A DNA stretch of 29,655 nt from an uncultured Flavobacteriales bacterium (GCA_938092195.1 CALKHD010000212.1:1-29655), one strand, 5' to 3'. Positions 1 through 9,215 are shown, counted from the stretch's first letter. Translations and numbers: made by a program. The notes: generated by a model not told the origin, from the sequence alone.

Positions 1-101
1 ACCAGTGGAATGCCAGAGACGTTTCTTCTGGAACCCACTACTACTTGCTGAGCCTGCCGAACGGCCGAGACTTTAGTGGTAGCGTCATGATTGCCCGTTG
101 A
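1..101 (+). CDS. C-terminal end of a T9SS type B cargo protein (5' end outside window)
   Basis: The frame whose first full codon is at position 3 is open to a TGA at 99-101 and encodes 32 residues. They include DVSSGTHYYLLSLPNG and end in FSGSVMIAR. This is the end of the gliding-motility-associated C-terminal domain (CHU_C/T9SS type B sorting domain): an SGTYYY-type strand, a polar turn, then a G-x-V/I-x-I-x-R terminus. The same ending appears in two complete proteins of this window (stops at 4034 and 10160). Family knowledge says this domain sends a protein through the type IX secretion system to the cell surface. Nothing can be said about the rest of the protein, which lies upstream. The stop is only 9 bases before the radA start, so the two genes may be co-transcribed. 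Confidence 0.75.
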   Translation, partial: QWNARDVSSGTHYYLLSLPNGRDFSGSVMIAR

Positions 102-110
102 TTCAGCCCC

Positions 111-1463
111 GTGGCGAAGTCCAGAACGCACTTCGTCTGCAGTGACTGCGGGCATGTGACTGGCCAATGGGTCGGACGCTGTCCGAGCTGCAAGGCTTGG
201 AATACAGTCAATGAATTCAAAGAATCCGCGAATCCGCGGATGGAAAGGGCTGCGGTTGCTGCTGGGGTTGCCGAGGCGCGTCCCCTGATCGACTACACAG
301 AACAAACCAGCCACCGCATTGGCACTGGTGAAAGTGAGTTTGACCGTGTCTTGGGAGGCGGTTTGGTGCCCGGTGCACTGGTGCTCTTGGGTGGAGAACC
401 GGGAATTGGAAAATCCACCCTGAGCCTTCAGACCGCCATGAAAGCCGCTGGGAAGGTTTTGTACGTCTCCGGAGAGGAAAGCCCCGAACAAGTCCGTCTT
501 CGCGCCGACCGATTGGGAGACTTGGGGCCAGAGCTATTGATTCTCCCAGAAACCTCCACGGAGGGCATTGTCAGGGCCGTCAAAGAGCACAAACCAGACC
601 TGCTTTTTGTGGACTCCATACAGACCCTGCACACCCCCCGGGTGGAAAGCGCACCGGGAAGTGTGGCGCAAGTCCGCGAATCCACCGCAGAACTCATCCT
701 GGCCGCCAAACCACTGCAGCTGCCTGTGGTTCTGATTGGCCACATTACCAAAGAAGGCGCCATCGCTGGACCCAAGGTGCTGGAACACATGGTGGATGTG
801 GTCTTGACTTTCGAAGGCGATCGCCATCATGCCTACCGGATTTTAAGGGCGGTCAAAAACCGATTTGGCTCCACCCAAGAAATTGGAATTTTCGAAATGC
901 GGGGAGACGGACTTCACCCTGTGACGGACCCGTCTGGAGCCTTGCTGGGCGATGCGGACTCGCGCCTGAGCGGCACGGCATTGGCCGTGGCCATAGAAGG
1001 CGCCCGCCCTTTGACCGTCGAGATTCAAGCCTTGGTGAGCAGCGCCGTTTACGGCACCCCTCAGCGCTCTGCGACTGGTTACAACCTTCGTCGCCTCAAC
1101 ATGCTCTTGGCTGTCCTGGAAAAGCGGTGTGGGTTCAAGCTCGGTGCCTCTGACGTTTTTCTGAACCTGGCCGGGGGAATTCGATTGGAGGATCCCGGCA
1201 TCGACTTGGCCGTTGTGGGGGCCATACTAAGCAGCACGCTCGACCTAACGCTGAACCCAAAAACTGCGCTGTGCGGAGAGGTGGGGCTCACTGGCGAGGT
1301 CAGGCCAGTAGCCAGATTGGAGCAGCGCATGGCAGAAGCGGCCAAAATGGGCATGGAAAAGCTCGTTGTAAGTGGGTTGGGCAACAATGAGCCCCCCCCT
1401 CCAAAAGGCTTGAAGCTCATTCGAGTCACCCGCGTTGGTGACCTACAAAAGGTCCTGTTTTAA
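111..1463 (+). CDS. radA: DNA repair protein RadA (branch-migration helicase, RecA/Lon-like)
   Basis: A 450-residue protein, the usual RadA length, starting at GTG. RadA is a RecA-related ATPase that drives branch migration of recombination intermediates in the cytoplasm. The domains appear in order: a four-cysteine zinc finger (C10, C13, C24, C27), a RecA-like ATPase with Walker A GGEPGIGKST at 94-103 and a hydrophobic strand ending in D at about 168, the RadA-specific KNRFGS motif at 249-254, and a C-terminal Lon-protease-like domain without proteolytic function (about 275-450). All hallmark residues are present, so it should be active. The GTG is preferred because translation from it gives the canonical KSRTHFVCSDCG N-terminus, and no in-frame ATG precedes the zinc finger. 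The gene converges with rsmI with only 4 bases between the two stop codons. Confidence 0.97.
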   Translation: MAKSRTHFVCSDCGHVTGQWVGRCPSCKAWNTVNEFKESANPRMERAAVAAGVAEARPLIDYTEQTSHRIGTGESEFDRVLGGGLVPGALVLLGGEPGIGKSTLSLQTAMKAAGKVLYVSGEESPEQVRLRADRLGDLGPELLILPETSTEGIVRAVKEHKPDLLFVDSIQTLHTPRVESAPGSVAQVRESTAELILAAKPLQLPVVLIGHITKEGAIAGPKVLEHMVDVVLTFEGDRHHAYRILRAVKNRFGSTQEIGIFEMRGDGLHPVTDPSGALLGDADSRLSGTALAVAIEGARPLTVEIQALVSSAVYGTPQRSATGYNLRRLNMLLAVLEKRCGFKLGASDVFLNLAGGIRLEDPGIDLAVVGAILSSTLDLTLNPKTALCGEVGLTGEVRPVARLEQRMAEAAKMGMEKLVVSGLGNNEPPPPKGLKLIRVTRVGDLQKVLF

Positions 1464-1467
1464 GCGG

Positions 1468-2136
1468 TCAATTTGTCTTCCCGGACACCACCACCACGAA
1501 CTCTCCTTTCGGCGGGTGTTCAGAAAAGTGCGCCGCAACCTCTGTCACTGAGCCGCGAACGGTCTGCTCGAATTTTTTGCTGAGCTCGCGACTGACACTG
1601 ATTTGACGCTCGGGCCCACAAAAGGTGGACAGTTCACCCATGAGCTTCAACACCCGATGAGGAGATTCGTACAACACCGTTGTTCTTCCTTCTTCTGCCA
1701 ATGCTTTAAGGCGGGTTTGGCGTCCCTTTTTGTGTGGCAAAAAGCCTTCATAAACGAACCGATCACAAGGCAGCCCGCTCACGACCAAAGCCGGAACGAA
1801 GGCCGTGGCACCCGGCAGGCACTGGACCTCGACGCCCGCTTCAATGCAAGCCCGAACCAACAAAAAACCAGGGTCGCTGATTCCCGGGGTCCCCGCGTCG
1901 CTGCACAGGCAAGCCTGAAGGCCAGACTGAAGCGAAGAGACCACCTCTTCCAACACTTTGTGTTCGTTGTGGGCGTGGAACGGCCTGAGGCGGGCCTCAA
2001 CGCCCTTCAGCCTCAGAAGTGACCCCGTCGTGCGGGTGTCCTCTGCAAGCACAAAATCAGACGCCTCAATGGCCTCAATGGCGCGGGGGGTAAAATCCCC
2101 GAGATTGCCAATGGGGGTGGGCACCACAGTGAGCAT
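1468..2136 (-). CDS. rsmI: 16S rRNA (cytidine1402-2'-O)-methyltransferase RsmI
   Basis: A 222-residue protein starting at the ATG at 2136-2134. It transfers a methyl group from S-adenosylmethionine to the 2'-OH of C1402 in 16S rRNA and acts in decoding-site maturation. Family motifs are intact: PTPIGNLGD at 6-14, AEDTR at 31-35, SDAGTPGISDPG at 79-90, a PGATA segment near 108, and LYESPHR near 155-161. The reading frame is open 21 codons further upstream, but those codons overlap the preceding gene and are not family-like. The chosen ATG shares its A with the stop of the upstream gene (TGATG), so translation is probably coupled. It is somewhat shorter than proteobacterial RsmI, which often carries an extra C-terminal extension. 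Confidence 0.95.
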   Translation of the reverse strand: MLTVVPTPIGNLGDFTPRAIEAIEASDFVLAEDTRTTGSLLRLKGVEARLRPFHAHNEHKVLEEVVSSLQSGLQACLCSDAGTPGISDPGFLLVRACIEAGVEVQCLPGATAFVPALVVSGLPCDRFVYEGFLPHKKGRQTRLKALAEEGRTTVLYESPHRVLKLMGELSTFCGPERQISVSRELSKKFEQTVRGSVTEVAAHFSEHPPKGEFVVVVSGKTN

Positions 2137-3050
2137 CAGATGTACCGCCTTTGAACCCGTTCCAAGAAGCGCTCCACAGTGGGGTCTTCTTGGTCCCAAA
2201 CCATGGATTCTGGAACATGCTGTTGGAGCCAGTGCAACGCCAACTGATAGTCTCCCGCTCCATCCAACGCTTCGAGCACCTTGTCAAACAACAGGGCGTC
2301 GTCTTGGAACAGCCCCTTGATGCATTCGTACTTCTCGACAAGGCTAAACGCAGTCCGCAAATCTTGGATGGGCTTGCGCTCCATTTGTTCGGCCAAAGAC
2401 GGTGTGTCCTCCATTGCTTGGCCACTGGATATGCTTGCCTCCTGAGCCACAGACTCAGTTTGAATTGGCGTTGGTTCTGGCGCTGTTATCGGGTCTGGAT
2501 CGGCAGTGGCCACTTCAGCTTCCGCAGCAAACTCCTCCACAGGCGCCTCCACAGGCTCTTTTTCAATCACCTCGGACTGGACGCTGTCTGCCGAAGACGG
2601 CTCCACTTCTTCCGTCGGGTTTTCAATTTTGGCGGGTGACTCATCGATCACGGGGTCCGGCACGGGGTCCGGCACGGGGTCCACTGCGGAGTCAAAGAGG
2701 TCGGGCGTTCCCGCCAAGCGCCTGGCGTCGGCAGCATGCTCCGCTTGTTCGCGGCTCACCTCTTCAATCGCATCGATCAAGGATGTCTGATAGGCCGCTC
2801 CAATCCTGAAGGGGCGCACAGGTTGACGGTCCACCACATTTTCATCCACCCCACCTTCTGGGGTTTTTCTCCTCAGCTCGTAAGCAAATTCATGGGCCTT
2901 GAATCTCAGCAAGACCAATCGGTCGCAGAGCTCTCTCGCGTCATCCACCAAGGGGGTCAACTCCTCCGGCTCGAGCTTACCCGCCCTCAACTTTTGCAGG
3001 CCCGCTTCCAAGTCGCCCACCAAATCCTCCAAATTCTTGAATCCCGCCAT
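2136..3050 (-). CDS. conserved Bacteroidota protein of unknown function, helical ends with acidic linker
   Basis: A 304-residue protein with no signal peptide or membrane segment. Residues 1-60 look like an amphipathic helical hairpin (many E, L, K, including LEDLVGDLEAGL and ARELCDRLVLLRFKAHEF). Residues about 115-225 form a low-complexity acidic linker rich in P, E, D, A and V, with a DPVP tandem. Residues 230-304 form a compact helical domain with an aromatic/acidic end (WDQEDPTVERFLERVQRRY). From memory, similar N- and C-terminal blocks occur in unnamed proteins of other Bacteroidota; no function is known to me. It overlaps rsmI by one base (TGATG) and is first in that two-gene unit. A link to ribosome maturation would be inference from this position only. 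The linker is probably fast-evolving. Confidence 0.85.
   Translation of the reverse strand: MAGFKNLEDLVGDLEAGLQKLRAGKLEPEELTPLVDDARELCDRLVLLRFKAHEFAYELRRKTPEGGVDENVVDRQPVRPFRIGAAYQTSLIDAIEEVSREQAEHAADARRLAGTPDLFDSAVDPVPDPVPDPVIDESPAKIENPTEEVEPSSADSVQSEVIEKEPVEAPVEEFAAEAEVATADPDPITAPEPTPIQTESVAQEASISSGQAMEDTPSLAEQMERKPIQDLRTAFSLVEKYECIKGLFQDDALLFDKVLEALDGAGDYQLALHWLQQHVPESMVWDQEDPTVERFLERVQRRYI
2649..2682. repeat. 12-bp tandem repeat inside coding sequence
   Basis: The unit CACGGGGTCCGG occurs 2.8 times without interruption. Because 12 is a multiple of 3 it encodes a repeating Pro-Asp-Pro-Val tetrapeptide in the acidic linker of the - strand gene, so copy-number change by replication slippage would alter linker length without a frameshift. 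Confidence 0.85.
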
Positions 3051-3076
3051 GTCTCAGGTGTCTCTTGTTGTCGCTT

Positions 3077-3084
3077 CGAAACTA
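3077..3084 (-). promoter_or_regulatory. candidate -7 promoter box (TAGTTTCG) for the acidic-linker protein and rsmI
   Basis: On the - strand TAGTTTCG lies 26 bases before the ATG at 3050. It matches the Bacteroidota primary-sigma -7 element TAnnTTTG except for C at position 7. The same variant occurs at similar distance before two other transcription units of this window (17146-17153 and 23525-23532). No clear -33 TTTG is seen. Confidence 0.4.
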
Positions 3085-3125
3085 CCTGCCTTGAGGCACC
3101 CCCCTGCGCACATCTGAAGGCGTCA

Positions 3126-4037
3126 TCAACGTGGCACCGTGAATGCCAAAACCACCTCGTGGCCGCCGCCCAAAACGCGGGCCAAATTCCCTGTTGCCCA
3201 ATTTCGATTGTAGCTGAACGTCAGTTGATTGTTGATCTTGATGCCCGCGCCCAAGTGAGCCGCTCCTGCTGAACGGTAGCCCAACATGCCCCAATACTCG
3301 CCGCCTCGATCTACGCGCAACGCCCCTGAAACTTCGGCGGGAATGGGCCGAAGGTGCTGGAACTGAATGATGGGGGACCAACCCCATTGGCCTGATCCGA
3401 AACGGTACGTCACCATTCCCCTCATGTGGGACTCAAGCTGAGAATCCGCGCCTGTCCCACTGAAAACCGGAAGGTTTCCGCCGAGCACTTGGCCTGCCGA
3501 AAATGCGACGTTGAGCCGTTCACTGGACAACCAGATTCCAGCGCTGGCGTCCGGCAAACCTGTGGCACTATAAGTATCGCCGAGCGCGGGGTCTCCGGCT
3601 TGTTCAAACTCGATTCGATTCCCGTCAATGGCAAACTGTGTCCAACCCAAGCCCAGTCCAAAAGACATCCTCAACCCTTCCGTCCATTGCGTGGCGTAAG
3701 CCAGGCCGGCATGGGCACCCGCCATCCTCGTCGGGCCCGCCACATCGCTCCAAAACCTGGCACCCCAAGACAACGAGCTGGACCCCGTCGGTGAAGTGAT
3801 GGCCAAGGATGTGGTCCGCGGTGCAGAAGCCACGCCGCTCCAAGGACTCCTTTGCCAAATGCTCACATGGATCAAGGTGTCCGAAGCAGCCGCTGGATGG
3901 GCATCAAATGCATGGTCCAGAGGCAATGTGGTGATGGGCAACTGCTGCGCCATTGCAGCCTGATGACCGAACCACAACATGGGCAGCACCATCAGCAGGT
4001 GAACACCGAAACGCAAGTGGGGTTGGCGCTGGCTCAT
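3126..4037 (-). CDS. PorP/SprF-like type IX secretion outer-membrane protein (downstream of adhesin)
   Basis: A 303-residue protein starting at the ATG at 4037-4035, which overlaps the adhesin stop codon (ATGA). Residues 1-31 form a signal peptide ending AMAQ. The rest is rich in alternating aromatic/glycine strands typical of a beta-barrel. PorP/SprF features are a WQRSPWSGVASAPRT segment, comparable with the family's R-x-Q-W-x-G-F-x-G-A-P-x-T, and a terminal strand pair SYNRNWATGNLARVLGGGHEVVLAF. In Flavobacterium johnsoniae, SprF is encoded just downstream of the adhesin SprB and is needed for its secretion and attachment; this gene has the same position. It is more diverged than the second family member at 9216-10163. 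The frame is open 71 codons further upstream, but that part lies inside the adhesin gene and is not signal-like. Confidence 0.8.
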   Translation of the reverse strand: MSQRQPHLRFGVHLLMVLPMLWFGHQAAMAQQLPITTLPLDHAFDAHPAAASDTLIHVSIWQRSPWSGVASAPRTTSLAITSPTGSSSLSWGARFWSDVAGPTRMAGAHAGLAYATQWTEGLRMSFGLGLGWTQFAIDGNRIEFEQAGDPALGDTYSATGLPDASAGIWLSSERLNVAFSAGQVLGGNLPVFSGTGADSQLESHMRGMVTYRFGSGQWGWSPIIQFQHLRPIPAEVSGALRVDRGGEYWGMLGYRSAGAAHLGAGIKINNQLTFSYNRNWATGNLARVLGGGHEVVLAFTVPR

Positions 4038-7000
4038 CGCATCAAGGTGATTGGCCCCGTCCACTCGGCCTGCAAAGCCGTCTCGTCGACGCGGATGTGA
4101 TAGTAATAAGTGCCCACGGGAACCGCGATTCCGTTTAAGGTTCCGTCCCAAGAGGCCTCGGTCGAGCCCTGGGTCAGCAAAATGTCGCCCCACCGATTGA
4201 AAATGGTGATCTGGGCACTGGGATATTGATCCAGCCCTCCCAAATTCCACGCGTCATTGATGCCATCTCCGTTTGGCGTGAAACCCGATGGAACGTCCAA
4301 ATCCAACAACACGTCGATGTAAACGGTGTCTGTGGCGGAACAGCCTTCTGGGTTGACCGCAGTCAACACAAACTCTGTGGCGCCAAACAACCCTTGAGTG
4401 GCCGTTGCCGCAAGGTCACTGGACACGACATCTTCCTCGGGCACCCAAGAGTAGTCCCAGTCTGGGTTGGCCGACCCCCCCAAAGAGGCTGCTCCCCCTT
4501 CGGGTATGGTTTGATCGTCGCCTGCATTGGGTTCTGGCAAGGCCAACCCCGTGACTTGAACCGAGTCGGTTCGAACGCAACCAAGCCTGGATGCCGTGAA
4601 CACCCAATGGCCCACGCCATCCTCAAGCTGAAGAACCCCTGCCATCAGACCGGAGCCTCCTGAGTTGTCAGGCAACAACCACGATGTTTGGATTGCGCCC
4701 TCGGAATAAGCCTCCATGCTGAGCGGTTGTCCGGCGCACAAGGTGGTGTCTTCTGGCACCACCAATGAAACGTCGCCTTCTGCCACCAATGGAATCGAAG
4801 CGATCTCTTCGGTGCACCCCGCGTCATCGATGACTTCCACCGAATATTGGCCTTCACCGATGCCGTACAACCCTTGGCCCGTGGCCACCAGAGCGCTGTC
4901 CAAAAACCAGTTGAACGACCACGTTTCTGGATCACCAGAACCCCCTGACGCCAAGGCCACCAAGGTGCCATCCTCATCTCCCGCACAGCTGGGGCGAACC
5001 AAACTGTCCAACACCACAAACAGCGGTGGAGGAGACTGAACTGAGACCAACAAAACCGCAGGACAACCGGCCTCGTCAATGGCTGTAATCTCATAGACCC
5101 CTGGGCCCACGCCTGTGATGGTGTCTCCCACGGGAATGGCCCCGAACGGCCCCACAAACGTGAAGTCTGGGTCACCCGTTCCGTTGGAAGTCTCCAAAAC
5201 AATGCTTCCGTCTTCACTGTTGGCGCAAGAAGCGGAATCCACCGTGGCCATGAGCTCAAAGTCGCTGGCAGGCTCAATCACGATGGTGTCTGTGGCCAGG
5301 CACCCCACCGAATCGGTCAGGGAAACGGGATAAGAACCTGTGACCAAGAATGGCAGAAACAAGCTGTCCGCAGCGCCTTCCACCACAAGGCCATAGGGCA
5401 AAACCCCTCCTGAAGGAACGATGGTGGCCTCTCCGACCAAGGCACCGCCGCAAGAGGGCTGAACCAAATCAAGCCCCATTGTGAGCCCCACCGAAACCGG
5501 AGCCAAGGACCACAACGTGGACACTGAACAACCTGCTGTATCGGACACCACCACGGAATACTCCCCCGCCGGAACCGAACCTGTTGAAAGGCCTGTGCCC
5601 ATCAAAGTGTCTCCCAATGTTGTGGTTCCAGACCACTCAATCATCAAAGGCAATGTTCCTCCAGAGGCGGTTCCTTGAACCAAGCCGCTGTCGCCTTCGC
5701 ACAAGGGCTGCGTTGCTGTGCCTACCCAAACCAAGGGCTCTGGCAATTCCACATCCACAGCGCCAGTGGCGCCACAGTCGTCTCCCAAGCTGGCCGACCA
5801 ACCGTATGACCCTGCGGGGAGGTTCAACCACGTCCATGTCCCCGATTCGGATGTGGCCACCACCTCATCGGCGGGCAAACCACCCAGCAAAACCTGAGCA
5901 GAGTCTGCGTTTCCAATCAAGTACAAGCTCACGTTGGCGTTGGGGACCCCATCGATGCAATCGCCCAAATCGACCCCCGAAGTGACCTCGAGGCCTCCCC
6001 CCAATTCCACTTCAGCTTGGCCCTCTGTGGTGCAACCCGCTTCATCGGTCACCGTCCACCCGTACACGCCCTCGGACAGACCTGTCCAAGATTCATTTTG
6101 AGGCCCTCCTTCCCACTGAACCAAAAGCTCCCCGGTTCCTCCAGTGGCAACAACCTGAACCGATCCGTCTGCTGTAGAAACGCAACTTTCTGCTTGGGCC
6201 GTCACCTCTGCCTCAATGGCCGCGGGCTCCAAAATCTGCACCGTTGTGTCGGCGGCGCATCCCCTGTCATCGAGGACGCCCACGGTGTAGCTTCCCGAAG
6301 CCAAGCCCTCAAAAGGCGACACAACCAGCCCACTTGGACCCTGAGCGCCCAACGCAAGAGCGCCTGAACCGCCTGAGGCCTCTACCACCAGCGAGCCGTC
6401 TTCTTCAGCAAAGCAAGACATGTCTAAAACGGAGACCGACAGGTTCAATTCTGGTGAGGCCAAAACCTCCACGAGCGTATCGCGCTCACAGCCGGCATCA
6501 TCCAAGGCCAAAATCAAGTACTGACCTGGCTCCAGGCCTGTGGTATCGGCGCTGTTCCAGGACACCTCGCCAATGACGCTGGTCCCGCTGTAACTGATGG
6601 GTTCTGCTCCGCCACTGACTTCTACCAGCAGGCCCCCTGGCGCTGAAGGACAGCCATACTCGGTGGAGGTCACTGTCCAATCAAACAAGGTCACACCCTC
6701 AATGGTCGCCGACGCCTGTTGCGTGCAGGTTCCGTCGTCAACAGTCACCACGTAATCGCCTGGCGGCAAAGCGTCCCACACTGCAAAGTCTGCTCCAGAA
6801 CCAGTGGGGCTCCCGACGGGGTCTGCCATGAACGAATAGCCCCCGGTCCCCCCAATGGCATTGGCGTTCAGTTGACCAAGCCCGCCACAGCCTGCTGGCG
6901 ACACGGAGACTTCAAGGTCCAAAAGGGGATCGATCACAAAAACCGTGTCGGCAAAACAACCGCGCTCATCTGTGGCTGTGCACGTGTATTCTCCCTCGGG

Positions 7001-9166
7001 GAGTGCAGACCAGGTCGAAGGGTCCACTTCACCTGAAGGGCCACTCAGCGTCACAACCAACGGGGGTTCACCACCCGAAGCGCTCGCTGACAATGCCCCT
7101 GTGCCATTGACGCAATCCAGTTGGATGTCGTCCAAGGTCAACTCCACGGCCGGCAGTTGGCCCACCTCGACAGTCGCTTCGGCTGCGCACCCATTGGCAT
7201 CGGTCAAGACGCCCGAATACAGGCCTGGGGTCAAGCCCTCCAGCACCAATCCTTCTCCAGCCACTCCCTGATCCCCCGTCCAAATGACGGTGTAATCCAA
7301 CACCCCCCCTGAGGCAGCGCCTTCAACGGCTCCATCTTCTCCTGAGCAGCCTGCGTCTTGAGCTTCTGCGGTCAATTCAAGCAGGTCAGGGGCCGCCAAA
7401 ACAAAGCCCACCTCGGCCGTGCACCCATTGGCGTCACTGACCGTTGCAAAGTACTCTCCGGCACCAAGCCCCTCAATGGACAGGCCAATGGTGGGGTCGA
7501 TATCCCCGGTCCAAACGACCGAATGGTCGGGCTCTCCTCCGTCAATGACGACAGAGGCTTGGCCATCAGAATCCCCAAAGCATGTGGGCATGTTCGCCAC
7601 AACCGATGCGCTCAGAGTGTCCGGGGCTTCAAGCGTCACAATGGTGTCGACTACGCAACCCAGCAAGTCCATCAACCCCAGGCCATAAACCCCTGCGGAC
7701 AAGCCAGAAATGGACAGTCCAGAGCCAATCAACTGCTCTGTTTCTACATCAAACCAACCTGCCAAATAAGGCCCCGTTCCGCCTGTGGCGGTGGCTTCAA
7801 TCGCTCCAGACTCTGACCCCTCGCCTTGGGCACAAGACGGGCCTGTGGTGCTCAGAGAAACGGAAATCGGTTCGGGGTCTTCTAAAGTCACCTGCCCGAT
7901 GGCCATGCAGCCATTGGCGTCCACCAACTCAAAAGAATAAACGCCAGCAGGCTGGTCGTTGAGAAAATCTCCACTGGCTTGCTCACCAGAGGGCAGGGTC
8001 CAGGTCACAGAATAATCAGGGGTGCCTCCCAAAGCCACGACCCCGGCCGTTCCATTGGATTCTCCCGGACAGGTAGGTGGCGCGTCAAAAGGCTGACCCA
8101 CCAGCAGGTCCGGCTCGGCAACCTCTGTGGTCCCCTCTCCTGCGCACCCATCGGCGGCGGTGACCATGGCTGTGTAGACTCCCGGCGACAGCCCTTCAAT
8201 CACATCCAAGCTCTCCCCGCTGGACGAATATCCATTCGGGCCGCTCCAATCGTAAAACACCGCTCCTGGAAAGAAGGCCGAGGCCTCTCCGTCTGTATCG
8301 CCAAAGCAACTGACCCCTTCCGAAGCCATGTCAATGCTCACAGGTGCCGGGTCTTCGAGCACAACATTGGTGGACGCGCTGCACCCTCCGGTGTCTGTCG
8401 CTGTCACCACATAGGTTCCCTCGGGGAGGCCCGTGACGTCGGCCGTGTTGGCAATGGGGTTTCCCTCGCCGTCTGACCAGGCAAATGAATACCCGCCCTC
8501 TAGGCCGCCCGATGCCACCGCTGCAGCGGTTCCATCAGAAAGTCCATTGCAACTTGGAGACTCTCCAAAGGCCAAGACCTCCACAGGAGGAATCTCCACC
8601 ACCACGATTTCTTGATCCTGGCAACCGTTGGCGTCTGTGGCCGTGATCAGCACCACTTGTTCGCAGATTCCCGTTCCCGTAGGTCCGGTCTGTGCCGCAT
8701 TGTGAGACCAACTGAATTCCACGTCGCCGGTGCCAAAATTGGCTGTGGCTTCAATCACACCTGAGCACGGGTCGTCGCACGTGGGTGACTGTGATAAAGT
8801 CGAGGTGATGAAAAACGGAAAGGGCTCATTGAGGGTTTCGCCCAATGCTCCACAACCGGGAACAAAAGCGAGATAGCTTCCCGGGCCCAAGCCCGACTGG
8901 ACCATTCCAAACAGGGTGTCGTCCTCAAACAACCAATAAACGCTGCTGGGGTCTTCACCGTCTGGCACGCTGACCGTGAGAACGCCGTCATCGGCGCCAC
9001 TGCAGCTGATTGGCTGAAGAACCTCGATGCTGTCTGGGCATTGCCCCGCAGCCGTTTGGGCCAAGCCCATGACAACCAAGAAACACACCCCCTGGAGGAA
9101 AGCATGACCGGAGCCCAACATTCGTGTGGCCCAGCTCAAACGTCGTTCTCCAAGGTCGTTTCTCAT
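4034..9166 (-). CDS. giant SprB-repeat surface adhesin with T9SS type B sorting domain
   Basis: A protein of about 1710 residues when started at the ATG at 9166-9164, which gives a signal peptide (hydrophobic LQGVCFLVVMGLAQTAAGQ). Earlier in-frame ATGs lie inside the preceding gene. The body is a tandem array of about 18 divergent SprB-type repeats of 70-90 residues. Each has an opening Cys block (such as PSCNGLSDG), a central SGGTG-type turn and W-strand, then GxYxVxxxDxxGC; 16 are clear and the first two are degenerate. An Ig/PKD-like stretch follows, then the sorting domain, which begins VPSGFTPNGDGINDAW, contains IFNRWG and ends GPITLMR. By homology it is exported by the T9SS and displayed on the surface as a motility or attachment adhesin. 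It is strikingly acidic and poor in lysine. It sits between two PorP/SprF genes in one operon. Confidence 0.9.
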   Translation of the reverse strand: MRNDLGERRLSWATRMLGSGHAFLQGVCFLVVMGLAQTAAGQCPDSIEVLQPISCSGADDGVLTVSVPDGEDPSSVYWLFEDDTLFGMVQSGLGPGSYLAFVPGCGALGETLNEPFPFFITSTLSQSPTCDDPCSGVIEATANFGTGDVEFSWSHNAAQTGPTGTGICEQVVLITATDANGCQDQEIVVVEIPPVEVLAFGESPSCNGLSDGTAAAVASGGLEGGYSFAWSDGEGNPIANTADVTGLPEGTYVVTATDTGGCSASTNVVLEDPAPVSIDMASEGVSCFGDTDGEASAFFPGAVFYDWSGPNGYSSSGESLDVIEGLSPGVYTAMVTAADGCAGEGTTEVAEPDLLVGQPFDAPPTCPGESNGTAGVVALGGTPDYSVTWTLPSGEQASGDFLNDQPAGVYSFELVDANGCMAIGQVTLEDPEPISVSLSTTGPSCAQGEGSESGAIEATATGGTGPYLAGWFDVETEQLIGSGLSISGLSAGVYGLGLMDLLGCVVDTIVTLEAPDTLSASVVANMPTCFGDSDGQASVVIDGGEPDHSVVWTGDIDPTIGLSIEGLGAGEYFATVSDANGCTAEVGFVLAAPDLLELTAEAQDAGCSGEDGAVEGAASGGVLDYTVIWTGDQGVAGEGLVLEGLTPGLYSGVLTDANGCAAEATVEVGQLPAVELTLDDIQLDCVNGTGALSASASGGEPPLVVTLSGPSGEVDPSTWSALPEGEYTCTATDERGCFADTVFVIDPLLDLEVSVSPAGCGGLGQLNANAIGGTGGYSFMADPVGSPTGSGADFAVWDALPPGDYVVTVDDGTCTQQASATIEGVTLFDWTVTSTEYGCPSAPGGLLVEVSGGAEPISYSGTSVIGEVSWNSADTTGLEPGQYLILALDDAGCERDTLVEVLASPELNLSVSVLDMSCFAEEDGSLVVEASGGSGALALGAQGPSGLVVSPFEGLASGSYTVGVLDDRGCAADTTVQILEPAAIEAEVTAQAESCVSTADGSVQVVATGGTGELLVQWEGGPQNESWTGLSEGVYGWTVTDEAGCTTEGQAEVELGGGLEVTSGVDLGDCIDGVPNANVSLYLIGNADSAQVLLGGLPADEVVATSESGTWTWLNLPAGSYGWSASLGDDCGATGAVDVELPEPLVWVGTATQPLCEGDSGLVQGTASGGTLPLMIEWSGTTTLGDTLMGTGLSTGSVPAGEYSVVVSDTAGCSVSTLWSLAPVSVGLTMGLDLVQPSCGGALVGEATIVPSGGVLPYGLVVEGAADSLFLPFLVTGSYPVSLTDSVGCLATDTIVIEPASDFELMATVDSASCANSEDGSIVLETSNGTGDPDFTFVGPFGAIPVGDTITGVGPGVYEITAIDEAGCPAVLLVSVQSPPPLFVVLDSLVRPSCAGDEDGTLVALASGGSGDPETWSFNWFLDSALVATGQGLYGIGEGQYSVEVIDDAGCTEEIASIPLVAEGDVSLVVPEDTTLCAGQPLSMEAYSEGAIQTSWLLPDNSGGSGLMAGVLQLEDGVGHWVFTASRLGCVRTDSVQVTGLALPEPNAGDDQTIPEGGAASLGGSANPDWDYSWVPEEDVVSSDLAATATQGLFGATEFVLTAVNPEGCSATDTVYIDVLLDLDVPSGFTPNGDGINDAWNLGGLDQYPSAQITIFNRWGDILLTQGSTEASWDGTLNGIAVPVGTYYYHIRVDETALQAEWTGPITLMR

Positions 9167-9215
9167 TGGCTGTTTTGCTGGTTTACGCGTCCGCGCTTCA
9201 GAAGTTCCATGGCCA

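Noticed and set aside
4034..9166. DNA-level tandem repeats or a recombination cassette in the adhesin gene
   Set aside because: The protein repeats are diverged; I see no long direct DNA repeats, so phase or copy variation is not supported.
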